Positions 8,675 to 16,498 of a stretch of 33,741 nucleotides of DNA are shown here, piece after piece. The stretch lies in NCBI GenBank assembly GCA_025362355.1, contig JANYGT010000098.1, forward strand, positions 1-33,741, written 5' to 3'. The translations under genes and the position numbers were made by a program. The first letter of the stretch is position 1, and each line of letters starts with the position of its first letter. Source of the DNA: Lacisediminihabitans sp. GTDB taxonomy: Bacteria > Actinomycetota > Actinomycetes > Actinomycetales > Microbacteriaceae. The notes beneath the pieces were generated by a model, which was not told where the DNA came from, did no database searches, and was given only the letters and a program-made list of their open reading frames with translations.

Positions 8675-9162
8675 CGGAAGTTGACGAACTGCAGGTCGAC
8701 TTCGATCGAGTCGGACCCCTTGAGAAGCGTCATCGTTGCCTGGAGGTCATCGCGGCTCTTCGACGTCACGCGGAGTTCGTCGCCCTGGATCTGGGACTTG
8801 ACACTCTTCGGCCCCTCGTCGCGGATGATCTTCGAGATCTTCTTGGCGTCCTCAGACGAGATGCCGTTCTTCAGCGAGATGTCGATGCGGTATTCCTTGC
8901 CCGAGGCATAGGGCTCTCCGGCGTCGAGACTGCGCAGACTGATGCCGCGCTTGATGAACTTGGCTTCGAGCACCTCGAGAACGGCCTTCACCCGGTCTTC
9001 GGATGACGCCTTCAACAGCAGCTTCTCACCGCTCCAGTCCACCTCGGCGCCGACGTTCTTGAAGTCATACCGCTGGGCAATCTCCTTCTGAGCCTGATGG
9101 AGTGCGTTGTCGGCCTCCATCTTGTCGACCTTGCTCACGATGTCAAAGGTTGGATCTGCCAT
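8671..9162 (-). CDS. yajQ: YajQ family nucleotide-binding protein (DUF520)
   Basis: Small cytoplasmic protein of the YajQ family, 163 aa, the standard length. It begins MADPTFDIVSKVD, continues with NALHQAQKEIAQRYDFK and ends LQFVNFR, all characteristic. Some members bind cyclic di-GMP and act with transcription factors in other phyla; whether that holds in actinobacteria is not shown by sequence. The start has a TAAACT box 6 nt upstream and no ribosome binding site, so it is probably leaderless. First gene of the yajQ-cls-GNAT group. Confidence 0.95.
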   Translation of the reverse strand: MADPTFDIVSKVDKMEADNALHQAQKEIAQRYDFKNVGAEVDWSGEKLLLKASSEDRVKAVLEVLEAKFIKRGISLRSLDAGEPYASGKEYRIDISLKNGISSEDAKKISKIIRDEGPKSVKSQIQGDELRVTSKSRDDLQATMTLLKGSDSIEVDLQFVNFR

Positions 9163-9174
9163 GCCAGCAGTTTA
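9163..9174 (-). promoter_or_regulatory. Leaderless -10 element for yajQ
   Basis: Minus-strand TAAACT followed by 6 nt (GCTGGC) and the ATG of yajQ. The spacing implies a transcript that begins at the start codon. Confidence 0.5.
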
Positions 9175-9204
9175 ACGGGCCGTTCGCGGCATGATGGATG
9201 CACG

Positions 9205-9957
9205 ATGCGAATCCTTCGGCGGGTGGTGCTCATCGTGGTGGCGAGTGTCGGTGGCCTCGCGCTCCTCGCGGCGATCATCGTGCTCGCGGTGCCGGATGCG
9301 CAGAGGTACGTTCCGGGGCTGCAGGCGACGACGGCGCGGTATGCGAGGGCCGCGCCCGTGACGGCCGCCGAGCATCCATCCGGAGTGGGCATCGCCGTGG
9401 TCGCTGATCCGGCCTGGATCGCCAGGACTGCCGCGGCGACCGGCATCCCGCCGCGGGCACTCGCAGCGTACGCAGGGGCCGCAATCACCCAGGACGCCGA
9501 CTCGACCTGCGGAATGGGGTGGAACACGCTCGCCGGCATCGGGGAGGTCGAGTCGAGGCACGGCACGATCTTCGGCGGGGCTCTCGCAGCGGATGGTGCC
9601 GCCACCCCGCCGATCTTCGGTGTGACGCTCGACGGCGCCTCGACCGCCCACGTGCCCGACTCCGACAAGGGTGCGATCGACGGAGACCCGACCGGTGATC
9701 GCGCCGTCGGGCCGATGCAGCTCATCCCGGAGGCCTGGCGAAACTGGCATACCGACGGCTCAGCCGACGGGAGGGAAGATCCGCAGAACATCGACGACGC
9801 GACGCTGGCGGCGAGCCACTACCTGTGCCGGGCCGGCGGGAATCTCTCAACCGAGGCCGGCTGGCGCAAGGCGGTGCTCGCCTACAACCGTTCCGATCAG
9901 TACCTGACCGATGTGATCCGTTACGCCACGCTGTATGCCGAAGAGGCAGCCGGTTGA
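9205..9957 (+). CDS. Membrane-anchored lytic murein transglycosylase
   Basis: Predicted peptidoglycan-cleaving enzyme outside the membrane. An N-terminal uncleaved or signal helix (VVLIVVASVGGLALLAAIIVLAV, residues about 6-28) precedes an extracytoplasmic domain. The transglycosylase core shows GIGEVESRHG, with the likely catalytic glutamate, then GDRAVGPMQLIPEAW and LCRAGGNLSTEAGWRKAVLAYNRS, typical of SLT/MltB-like proteins of actinobacteria. The ORF track starts at 9097; ATG 9205 is preferred because it opens directly onto the basic-plus-hydrophobic anchor (MRILRRVVL), giving 250 aa. Cell wall remodelling is inferred from the family. Confidence 0.86.
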   Translation: MRILRRVVLIVVASVGGLALLAAIIVLAVPDAQRYVPGLQATTARYARAAPVTAAEHPSGVGIAVVADPAWIARTAAATGIPPRALAAYAGAAITQDADSTCGMGWNTLAGIGEVESRHGTIFGGALAADGAATPPIFGVTLDGASTAHVPDSDKGAIDGDPTGDRAVGPMQLIPEAWRNWHTDGSADGREDPQNIDDATLAASHYLCRAGGNLSTEAGWRKAVLAYNRSDQYLTDVIRYATLYAEEAAG

Positions 9958-9984
9958 GTGCGACGGCCGTCGACCCTGTATTCT
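9954..9984 (+). promoter_or_regulatory. Promoter for tRNA-Tyr
   Basis: TTGAGT (9954-9959) and an extended -10 TG-TATTCT (9979-9984) with a 19-nt spacer lie upstream of tRNA-Tyr; the tRNA begins 24 nt after the -10. The -35 overlaps the stop codon of the transglycosylase gene. The same TATTCT hexamer precedes tRNA-Thr. Confidence 0.5.
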
Positions 9985-10008
9985 TGACGAGCGCGTTTAA
10001 CGTGCACT

Positions 10009-10090
10009 GGCAAGTTACCCAAGTGGCCAAAGGGATCTGACTGTAAATCAGCCGTCTACGACTTCGTGAGTTCGAATCTCGCACTTGCCA
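10009..10090 (+). tRNA. tRNA-Tyr (anticodon GTA)
   Basis: Class II tRNA of 82 nt with a long variable arm. The acceptor stem is GGCAAGT paired with ACTTGCC and the discriminator base is A. T8 and A9 are present, the anticodon loop reads CTGTAAA with anticodon GTA at 10043-10045, and the T loop is TTCGAAT. The 3' CCA is not encoded. It is followed at once by a strong terminator. Confidence 0.97.
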
Positions 10091-10097
10091 CACAGCA

Positions 10098-10130
10098 GGG
10101 CCCGGTTTTCGACCGGGCCCTTTCTGTTTT
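10098..10130 (+). terminator. Rho-independent terminator after tRNA-Tyr
   Basis: A perfect 9-bp stem GGGCCCGGT/ACCGGGCCC with a 5-nt loop is followed by TTTCTGTTTT. It starts 7 nt after the tRNA. Confidence 0.9.
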
Positions 10131-10185
10131 ACGGGAGCAGCCCGACCCCGTGAGCTCCCGACCCAGTGAGTCGGGCGTGACCGGC

Positions 10186-10198
10186 TAGGGTCGGCAGC
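10186..10198 (+). promoter_or_regulatory. Leaderless -10 element for the inositol monophosphatase-family gene
   Basis: TAGGGT ends 7 nt before ATG 10199 and there is no ribosome binding site. A 6-bp inverted repeat CCCGAC/GTCGGG (10157-10175) sits just upstream. Confidence 0.45.
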
Positions 10199-11080
10199 AT
10201 GGAGACCGCCCCGACCGACCGGCTGACGAACGATGAACTGCTCGCGATCGCCGTATCCATCGCCCTCGAGGCCGGGGAGCTTGCCAGCCGGCGGCTCCGC
10301 GAGGGCGTCGAGGTGGCCGCGAGCAAATCGTCGAAGGAGGACATCGTCACGTACGCCGACCGCGAGACGGAGGCGCTCATCCGTCGTCGCCTCAGCGAGG
10401 AGCGACCGCACGACGGATTCCTCGGCGAGGAGAGCGGCGCCGAGACGGGGACCAGCGGACTCACCTGGGTCGTCGATCCGATCGATGGCACCGTCAACTT
10501 CCTCTACGGGATCCCGCAGTGGGCGATCAGTATCGCGGTGGTCGACGGTGATCCCGACCCGGCGACCTGGAGGGCACTCGCCGGCGTGGTCGTCAACCCG
10601 TCGAACGGCGAGGTCTTCACCGCGACGGCCGGCGGCGGAGCATTCCTCGACGGCGTCGCGATTGCCGTCGCAGCACCTGCAGAATTGTCGCAGTGCCTCG
10701 TCGGAACCGGATTCTCCTATCGCGCCGCGGTGCGAAGCGAGCAGCTCGCGGTCGTGACCGGTCTGATTGCGCGGGTGCGCGACATCCGCCGGATGGGATC
10801 CGCCGCCCTCGACCTCTGCGCCGTCGCGTGTGGTCGCCTTAACGCCTATTTCGAACGCGAACTGAACCCGTGGGATTTCGCCGCCGGCGCCCTCATCGCG
10901 ACGGAAGCAGGCGCCCGTGTGAGCGGGCTGGGCGGGGCAAGGGCGGGAAAGAAGTTCGTGCTCGCTGGTGAGGCATCCATTGCGGAATCGCTTGAGAAAG
11001 TGCTCAGACAGGCCGGTGCCGGGGGTCGACGGCTTGAGGGAACGGTGCGTTATGGCATAGCCTTTACGGATTCGTTATAA
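10199..11080 (+). CDS. Inositol monophosphatase family protein
   Basis: Mg-dependent sugar-phosphate phosphatase of the IMPase/FBPase superfamily, 293 aa. Metal and catalytic motifs are complete: FLGEESG (first metal-binding glutamates), WVVDPIDGTVNF (motif A) and NPWDFAAGALIATEAGARV (motif B). The substrate could be myo-inositol-1-phosphate, as needed for actinobacterial phosphatidylinositol and mycothiol, or histidinol phosphate, since members of this family act as HisN in actinobacteria. The sequence does not decide between them. Start ATG 10199 is supported by the leaderless -10 box. Monocistronic by appearance, with the M23 peptidase gene 141 bp downstream. Confidence 0.9.
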   Translation: METAPTDRLTNDELLAIAVSIALEAGELASRRLREGVEVAASKSSKEDIVTYADRETEALIRRRLSEERPHDGFLGEESGAETGTSGLTWVVDPIDGTVNFLYGIPQWAISIAVVDGDPDPATWRALAGVVVNPSNGEVFTATAGGGAFLDGVAIAVAAPAELSQCLVGTGFSYRAAVRSEQLAVVTGLIARVRDIRRMGSAALDLCAVACGRLNAYFERELNPWDFAAGALIATEAGARVSGLGGARAGKKFVLAGEASIAESLEKVLRQAGAGGRRLEGTVRYGIAFTDSL

Positions 11081-11221
11081 ACGCTGACCCCGATAGACCG
11101 CACAGCACTGCGAAGCGCCACCACCCGCTAGGCGCTTCGAATGCCAAAGGAAAACTGTGTACCTCTCGCTTACAACCTGCAGTACTTCGCGCTTGTCGAC
11201 CCTTGATGAGGCACTTCAGGC
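11076..11221 (+). promoter_or_regulatory. Structured 5' leader of the M23 peptidase gene (9-bp hairpin)
   Basis: A TATAAA box overlaps the stop codon of the preceding gene. The roughly 130-nt leader that follows contains a perfect stem CGAAGCGCC/GGCGCTTCG (11111-11119 with 11131-11139) and an 11-nt loop. There is no T-run after the stem, so it is not a classical terminator. The leader could hold a cis-regulatory RNA; c-di-AMP (ydaO-type) riboswitches often precede cell-wall hydrolases in actinobacteria, but I do not see the conserved ydaO blocks clearly. Confidence 0.35.
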
Positions 11222-12307
11222 ATGAGCTTCTCGTGGAATCTCGGTGCTGAGGATGACGCACCGGGCAAGGTAGACAACGGCCGGTCAGTGCCAACAGGAC
11301 TCGAATTCCTCGGGCTCGACACCCACTCTGCGAACCGTGGGGAGGGGCGCTCCGAAAGTTTCGCCACCCGACGCGAACTGCGGGCGGCCGAGCTCGTCAA
11401 GCCCACCCGAACGAAGAAGACCGCGCGCACCAGGAAGCCGGCCCCAGTGGCCGTCCGCGAGCGCAAGCCGAAGGCGACGGATCGCCCGTCCAAGGCCCTC
11501 GCCCGCTCGGCGAAGCCGACCGGTCGTTCGACCAAGCCGGTTGCCCGCTCGGCGAAGCAGCAGCCCCGCTCCACGGACCCTTCGTCAGCGTCGCCGCGGA
11601 AGCGCTCGTTCCGCCGTCACGTTCTGCCGAAAATCGTCAGCATCGGCGCGATGCTCGGCGTCGGCGCGTTCCTCGTTGCGACGTCGGTGCCGGCGAACGC
11701 GCTCATGAACGGCTCGGTCGCGGCAGCGACATCCACCTCCCGTGTCGAGTCCCAGTCGCTTGCGGCAGTGAACAAGAACGTCGTCGTCTCGACGGGCGCC
11801 CGCGATGGGTACACCGTCGCGACCATCATCGACCTGGCGCGCGCGGCGAACGTACCGAGCAAATGGCTCTACACCAACGACCCGAACGGCACGATCCAGT
11901 GGCCCTTCCAGGTGCAGGTGCCGATCGCCCAGGGCTTCGGTCCGAAGACGAGCAGCTGCTTCTACTGCAATGCCTTCCACCAGGGTGTCGACTTCGACGG
12001 AGGAAACGGATCTCCCATCGGAGCGATCGCCGCCGGAGTCGTCAGCAACGTCACCCTCGGCCACTCCGGCCTCGGAAATAACATCACCATCGATCATGTG
12101 ATCAACGGCCAGAACGTGCAGAGCGTCTACGCCCACATGATGGACGGAACGGTGAAGGTCACCGTCGGCGAGACGGTCAAAGTCGCCCAGGTGATCGGCC
12201 AGGTCGGCGCGACCGGGGAAGCGACCGGACCGCACCTCCACCTCGAGGTGCACCTGAACGGTGTGCCGATCGACCCGTTCGCGTGGCTGAAGGCGAACGC
12301 GAACTAA
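11222..12307 (+). CDS. M23 family metallopeptidase with basic cytoplasmic tail and membrane anchor
   Basis: Zn-dependent cell-wall endopeptidase, 361 aa. Residues about 55-135 are a low-complexity Lys/Arg/Pro/Ser/Thr tail with repeated ARSAKPTGRSTKPVARSAK-like units, predicted cytoplasmic. A hydrophobic segment follows (IVSIGAMLGVGAFLVATSV, about 140-160). The extracellular part ends in a LytM/M23 domain with HQGVDFD (HxxxD) and HLHLE (HxH), so all zinc ligands are present, and closes with PIDPFAWL. A CFYC pair just before HQG may form a disulfide. It probably cleaves peptide cross-links during growth or division. ATG 11222 is the only sensible start, with a weak GAGG about 12 nt upstream. 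Confidence 0.9.
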   Translation: MSFSWNLGAEDDAPGKVDNGRSVPTGLEFLGLDTHSANRGEGRSESFATRRELRAAELVKPTRTKKTARTRKPAPVAVRERKPKATDRPSKALARSAKPTGRSTKPVARSAKQQPRSTDPSSASPRKRSFRRHVLPKIVSIGAMLGVGAFLVATSVPANALMNGSVAAATSTSRVESQSLAAVNKNVVVSTGARDGYTVATIIDLARAANVPSKWLYTNDPNGTIQWPFQVQVPIAQGFGPKTSSCFYCNAFHQGVDFDGGNGSPIGAIAAGVVSNVTLGHSGLGNNITIDHVINGQNVQSVYAHMMDGTVKVTVGETVKVAQVIGQVGATGEATGPHLHLEVHLNGVPIDPFAWLKANAN

Positions 12308-12397
12308 CCTCCGCGTTTGAACGACCACCTACAGTTTTTCCAACCACTGACGTGTGCGCACGGGCACGTGGTTGCAAATACGGGAAGTGGATGCGCC

Positions 12398-14086
12398 TCA
12401 GCTGCGCAGCCAGGCCGTCGTGTCCGGCGGCAGCTGCAGAGCGGCGGAGGCGTCCGACGCGATGAGCAGCTCGAGCCCCGGCAGCGTGACCGACGATGTG
12501 CCGGTGTTGGCGATCACGGTGACCGCACCGTTGCGGAACGCGACTACGTCATCCGGGTAACCGTCCAGCCACTCGATGCCGCCGAGACCGAGGGCGCTCG
12601 CCGCCCGCTCATGAAGGGCAGCCCGATAGAGCTCGAGGGTGGATCCGGCCACACCTAGCTGCGCATCCCGCGAGTACTCGCGCCAGTATGCCGGCTGGGG
12701 GAGCCAGCTCTTCGTGCCGCCCGCGCCGGTGCTGAAGCCGAACGACGGCGCGTCAGCCTCCCAGGGGATCGGCACGCGGCATCCATCCCGTCCGTAGCGC
12801 TCGTGCTTCGTGCGAAACCAGGTGGGATCCTGGCGGGCGGCATCCGGAAGGTCGATGACCTCCGGAAGGCCGAGCTCCTCGCCCTGGTAGAGGTACGCGC
12901 TGCCGGGGAGGGTGAGCATGAGCAGCGTCGCGGCGCGGGCGCGATGCAGGCCGAACGCGCGATCCGGGATGCCGGTGCTGAGTGGTCCGACACCGGCGCC
13001 CTGTGGGTGGTCGCCGGTGAGCGCGAGGCGGGTCGCGTGCCGAACCACGTCGTGATTCGAGAGCACCCAGGTGCTCGGCGCGCCGACCCCGGCGAAGGCG
13101 GCGATCGAGTCGTCGATGATCGTGCGAAGGGCCGCGCCATCCCACGGCGTCTCGAGGTAGGAGAAGTTGAATGCCTGGTGCATCTCGTCGGGACGCACCC
13201 AGCGCGCGAGCTTCGGCAGCGGCTCGACCCAGGCCTCGGCGCAGAGCACGCGCTCTCCGGGGTAGGAGGCGAGGATCTCGTTCCATTCGCGGTAGACCTC
13301 GTGCACGCTGTCCTGTGCCCAGTAGGGCGGGGTGGGCGGGTCGGCATCATCCACCGCGGGCCCGACCGCGCCCATGCTGCCGGCCGTCGTACCGTCCGCG
13401 AGAACCGGCGGGGTGTAGTCGGGAAGCCCTGGCGCCTTCTTCAGGCCGTGTGCGACATCCACCCGGAAGCCGTCGACTCCGCGGTCGAGCCAGAAGCGCA
13501 GGATTTCGTGGAAGCGCTGATGCACCCACGGGTCCTCCCAGTTGAGATCGGGCTGAGAGGTGTCGAAGAGGTGCAGATACCACTGGCCGGGAGAGCCGTC
13601 GGTGTCGTGGATGCGCGTCCAGGCCGGGCCGCCGAAGACTGACTCCCAATTGTTCGGCGGAAGCTCGCCCGCCGAACCCTTGCCGTCTCGGAACATGTAA
13701 TGGTGGCGCTCGACGCTGCCCTCGGGAGAGGCGAGTGCCGCACGGAACCACTCGTGCTGATCGGAGGTGTGATTCGGCACGAGGTCGACGATGAGCTTCA
13801 GCCCGAGCTCGTGTATCCGTCGTTCCAGTGCATCGAAGTCATCGAGGGTCCCGAACAGCGGGTCGACGTCGCAGTAGTCGGCGACGTCGTAGCCGGCGTC
13901 TTTCTGCGGCGAGGTGAAGAACGGCGAGAGCCAGACCGCATCGACGCCGAGCTGCACGAGGGAGGGGAGCCGTGACGTGATACCGGGCAGATCGCCGATG
14001 CCATCGGCGCGCAGGCCGTCAGCGAACGATCGCGGATAGATCTGGTAGATGACGGCGGAGCGCCACCATTCGCTGCCGAGTGTCAT
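12398..14086 (-). CDS. GH13 alpha-glucosidase (oligo-1,6-glucosidase / alpha-glucosidase type)
   Basis: Cytoplasmic glycoside hydrolase of family 13, 562 aa. It begins EWWRSAVIYQIYPRSFAD, typical of the oligosaccharide-cleaving subfamilies. The four conserved regions are visible: DLVPNHTSDQH, GFRVDVAHGL (nucleophile Asp), LCAEAWVEP (acid/base Glu) and VLSNHDVVRH (third Asp). No signal peptide. It acts on short alpha-glucosides taken up by ABC importers; 1,4 versus 1,6 preference is not decided here. ATG 14086 has a TAGGGT box 6 nt upstream, so probably leaderless. It is divergent from a second GH13 gene. Confidence 0.92.
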   Translation of the reverse strand: MTLGSEWWRSAVIYQIYPRSFADGLRADGIGDLPGITSRLPSLVQLGVDAVWLSPFFTSPQKDAGYDVADYCDVDPLFGTLDDFDALERRIHELGLKLIVDLVPNHTSDQHEWFRAALASPEGSVERHHYMFRDGKGSAGELPPNNWESVFGGPAWTRIHDTDGSPGQWYLHLFDTSQPDLNWEDPWVHQRFHEILRFWLDRGVDGFRVDVAHGLKKAPGLPDYTPPVLADGTTAGSMGAVGPAVDDADPPTPPYWAQDSVHEVYREWNEILASYPGERVLCAEAWVEPLPKLARWVRPDEMHQAFNFSYLETPWDGAALRTIIDDSIAAFAGVGAPSTWVLSNHDVVRHATRLALTGDHPQGAGVGPLSTGIPDRAFGLHRARAATLLMLTLPGSAYLYQGEELGLPEVIDLPDAARQDPTWFRTKHERYGRDGCRVPIPWEADAPSFGFSTGAGGTKSWLPQPAYWREYSRDAQLGVAGSTLELYRAALHERAASALGLGGIEWLDGYPDDVVAFRNGAVTVIANTGTSSVTLPGLELLIASDASAALQLPPDTTAWLRS

Positions 14087-14098
14087 CCGAAAACCCTA
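14087..14098 (-). promoter_or_regulatory. Leaderless -10 element for the alpha-glucosidase gene
   Basis: Minus-strand TAGGGT, 6 nt (TTTCGG), then ATG. Same arrangement as menF, menG and yajQ. Confidence 0.45.
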
Positions 14099-14195
14099 GA
14101 GCATGGGTGGTCGGCGAAGGGCCTGTCGGCAGTACGCTCGGAACAGAATGGACAGGGCCGTCCCGAACCGATCCCGGCATAAAGGAGACAGGCGG

Positions 14196-16088
14196 ATGCC
14201 GCCCCACCACCTCATCCCTCATCACGATGGTTCGCCGCTCTACGTCTCGGAGGCGGCACCGGCGCTCGGCGACCGCGTGCGGGTTCGCGTGCGTATCCCG
14301 GAGAGCTTCGGTGCGGTGCTCGACGTGCACACCCGCTCGAACCCCGACCACGAGCCGCGCTACACGGTGGCGTCCCATGTCGCCAACCTCGACGGCTGGG
14401 ACTGGTGGGAGGCGGAGATCGAGATCGAGAATCCGGTGCACCGCTACCGTTTCCTCTTCAGCCTCGACGACGGACGCGGGCTGTGGCTGAACGCGACCGG
14501 GTTGCATTCGATCGAGACCCTCGACTCCGAGGATTTCCGCCTGGTGACCTGGCCGGCTGCCCCGGAGTGGGCGACCAGCACCGTGATGTACCAGATCTTC
14601 CCCGACCGGTTCGCGCGTTCGGCGGCAGCGGATGCCCGTGCTTTGCCGGCGTGGGCGGAGCCGGCGAAGTGGGACGACGAGGTCATCTTCGTCGGCCCCG
14701 ACACCCCGCGGCAGTTCTTCGGCGGCGACCTGCAGGGCGTGGAGGAGCACCTCGACCACCTCGAACGCCTCGGCGTGACGATGATCTACCTGACACCGGT
14801 GTTCCCCGCGCAGTCGAACCACCGCTACGACGCGCTCTCGTTCGATGAGGTCGACCCGCTGCTCGGTGGCAACAACGCCCTCGTCAGCCTCGTGACGGCA
14901 GCGCATCACCGCGGCCTCAGGGTGATCGGCGACCTGACGTCGAACCACAGCGGCGACGCGCACGAGTGGTTCACGGCATCACATCTGCAGCCGGGCGCTC
15001 CCGAGAGCGAGTTCTACTACTGGCTCGACTCGGAGCAGCGGCGCTACGTGTCGTGGCTCGGGGTGCCGAGCCTGCCCAAGTTCAACTGGAACTCGTATGA
15101 GCTGCGGCGCCGATTCATCCACGGTGTCGACTCGGTGGTCTCGAAGTGGCTGAGGCCGCCATACTCCCTCGACGGCTGGCGCATCGACGTGTCGAACATG
15201 ACCGGGCGCTACCTCGATCAGGATCTCAACCAGCAGGTGCGCCGCGTCATCAGGGACACGATGGTGGATGCCAACCCCGACACGATCCTCCTCGGCGAAT
15301 CGACGAACGATGCCGCCCCCGATTTCGACGGGGACTCGTGGCACGGAGCGATGACCTACGCGAACTTCACCCGGCCGATCTGGGCCTGGTTGTCGAAGCC
15401 GGGTAGCCCGGCCGCCGGCGGCATCGGAATGGCGCTCGGGAAAGTGCCGACCTACACCGGCGAGGAGGTCTTCCAGGCTCACCAGCGGTTCACCGCGGCC
15501 TTCCCGTGGCGGGTGCGGCTGCACAACATGAACGCCCTCGACACGCACGACACCCCGCGCTTTCTCACGCACGCGCTGCCCGGAACTGTGCCGGTGGCCT
15601 TCGGTCTCGCGGTGACGCTGCCCGGCATTCCGGTGATCTTCGCCGGTGTCGAGTTCGGACTCACCGGAGTGGATGGCGAGCACTCCCGCACCCCGCTGCC
15701 GTGGCACGCCATCGCGGATGCGGCCCCGACCATCGCGCTGTACTCGGAGCTGATCCATCTGCGTACCGGGCATCCGGCGCTGAATGGGGGAGGTATCCGC
15801 TGGCTCCATGTCGGCAAGGAGGTGCTGGTTTTCGTACGGGAGAGCGAGGCGGAGTGCGTGCTGGTGGTCGCCGCGCGCAGCGGGTTCTCGCTGGTTCTCC
15901 CGCCGGATGCCGTGGCCGGCGCGCCCGTGCGGCTCTATGGAGCGGTCACCCAGACGGTGAACGCTGACGGGGTCAGGCTGAGCGCATCCGGTCCGGCGTT
16001 CGGTGCGTTCGCGCTCCCCGGTATCGAGCTGCCCGACTTCGCGGACGTGGGTACCGTGCTGGCGCTCGACCCCCCGACCGACGACTGA
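14196..16088 (+). CDS. GH13 neopullulanase / maltogenic-amylase-like enzyme
   Basis: Family 13 glycosidase of 630 aa with an N-terminal beta-sandwich (about residues 1-120) ahead of the catalytic barrel, as in neopullulanase and cyclomaltodextrinase types. The catalytic part opens STVMYQIFPDRFARS and carries GDLTSNHSGDAHEWF, GWRIDVSNMTGRY (nucleophile Asp), LLGESTND (Glu) and ALDTHDTPRF (His-Asp). A C-terminal beta domain follows. No signal peptide, so intracellular maltodextrin or cyclodextrin processing is likely. The ORF track starts at 14103; ATG 14196 is chosen because AAAGGAG lies 9 nt upstream. It is divergent from the alpha-glucosidase, and the pair may share sugar control. Confidence 0.9.
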   Translation: MPPHHLIPHHDGSPLYVSEAAPALGDRVRVRVRIPESFGAVLDVHTRSNPDHEPRYTVASHVANLDGWDWWEAEIEIENPVHRYRFLFSLDDGRGLWLNATGLHSIETLDSEDFRLVTWPAAPEWATSTVMYQIFPDRFARSAAADARALPAWAEPAKWDDEVIFVGPDTPRQFFGGDLQGVEEHLDHLERLGVTMIYLTPVFPAQSNHRYDALSFDEVDPLLGGNNALVSLVTAAHHRGLRVIGDLTSNHSGDAHEWFTASHLQPGAPESEFYYWLDSEQRRYVSWLGVPSLPKFNWNSYELRRRFIHGVDSVVSKWLRPPYSLDGWRIDVSNMTGRYLDQDLNQQVRRVIRDTMVDANPDTILLGESTNDAAPDFDGDSWHGAMTYANFTRPIWAWLSKPGSPAAGGIGMALGKVPTYTGEEVFQAHQRFTAAFPWRVRLHNMNALDTHDTPRFLTHALPGTVPVAFGLAVTLPGIPVIFAGVEFGLTGVDGEHSRTPLPWHAIADAAPTIALYSELIHLRTGHPALNGGGIRWLHVGKEVLVFVRESEAECVLVVAARSGFSLVLPPDAVAGAPVRLYGAVTQTVNADGVRLSASGPAFGAFALPGIELPDFADVGTVLALDPPTDD

Positions 16089-16109
16089 GGCGCGTGCCGC
16101 CCAGCGCGC

Positions 16110-16149
16110 GTCGAGCCTGTACTTCGGTGGTCGACCCTGCACTTCGGGG
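16110..16149 (+). repeat. Two tandem copies of a 20-bp imperfect repeat
   Basis: GTCGAGCCTGTACTTCGGTG is followed directly by a second copy that differs at three positions. Part of the second copy (GTCGACCCTG) also occurs just upstream of the tRNA-Tyr -10 element at 9969. Function unknown; it lies in the gap between the GH13 gene and the tRNA-Thr promoter. Confidence 0.55.
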
Positions 16150-16195
16150 CCCAAGCTCACCCGCCGTAACGCGTGCGGAGCCGTGAGCGCCGGAT

Positions 16196-16203
16196 GCTAT
16201 TCT
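16196..16203 (+). promoter_or_regulatory. -10 element for the tRNA-Thr/tRNA-Met pair
   Basis: TG-C-TATTCT-like extended -10 (TATTCT at 16198-16203), about 46 nt before tRNA-Thr and identical in hexamer to the tRNA-Tyr promoter. No clear -35. Confidence 0.4.
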
Positions 16204-16248
16204 CTAACGGTGCCAAATTGGCTGTGGGGAGACCCGCGTGCCGATTTC

Positions 16249-16320
<72 letters not shown>

Positions 16321-16346
16321 CACGCATCCTTCACTCGGATGCACCC

Positions 16347-16420
16347 GGCGGGGTAGCTCAGGTGGTTAGAGCACACGGCTCATAATCGTGGTGTCGCGGG
16401 TTCGAGTCCCGCCCTCGCTA
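16347..16420 (+). tRNA. tRNA-Met (anticodon CAT)
   Basis: 74-nt cloverleaf with acceptor GGCGGGG/CCTCGCT (two G-T pairs) and discriminator A. The D arm is GCTCAGGTGGTTAGAGC, the anticodon CAT is at 16381-16383, and the T arm is GCGGGTTCGAGTCCCGC. The paired acceptor end favours elongator over initiator tRNA. No terminator follows; the accessory region starts directly after it. Confidence 0.95.
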
Positions 16421-16498
16421 CAAAGTTGCAATGAAGAGTTGATTTATTGCCTTTGGATCGCCCGTGTCGGGGTCTGACCCTGCACAAAACCCGCACTT

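Noticed and set aside
7451-8911. 486-aa plus-strand ORF over cls and yajQ
   Set aside because: Antisense of cardiolipin synthase and YajQ, both of which have intact catalytic or family motifs.
11111-11139. Hairpin as a Rho-independent terminator of the IMPase gene
   Set aside because: There is no T-run after the stem on the plus strand, and its position in the leader of the M23 gene makes another role at least as likely.
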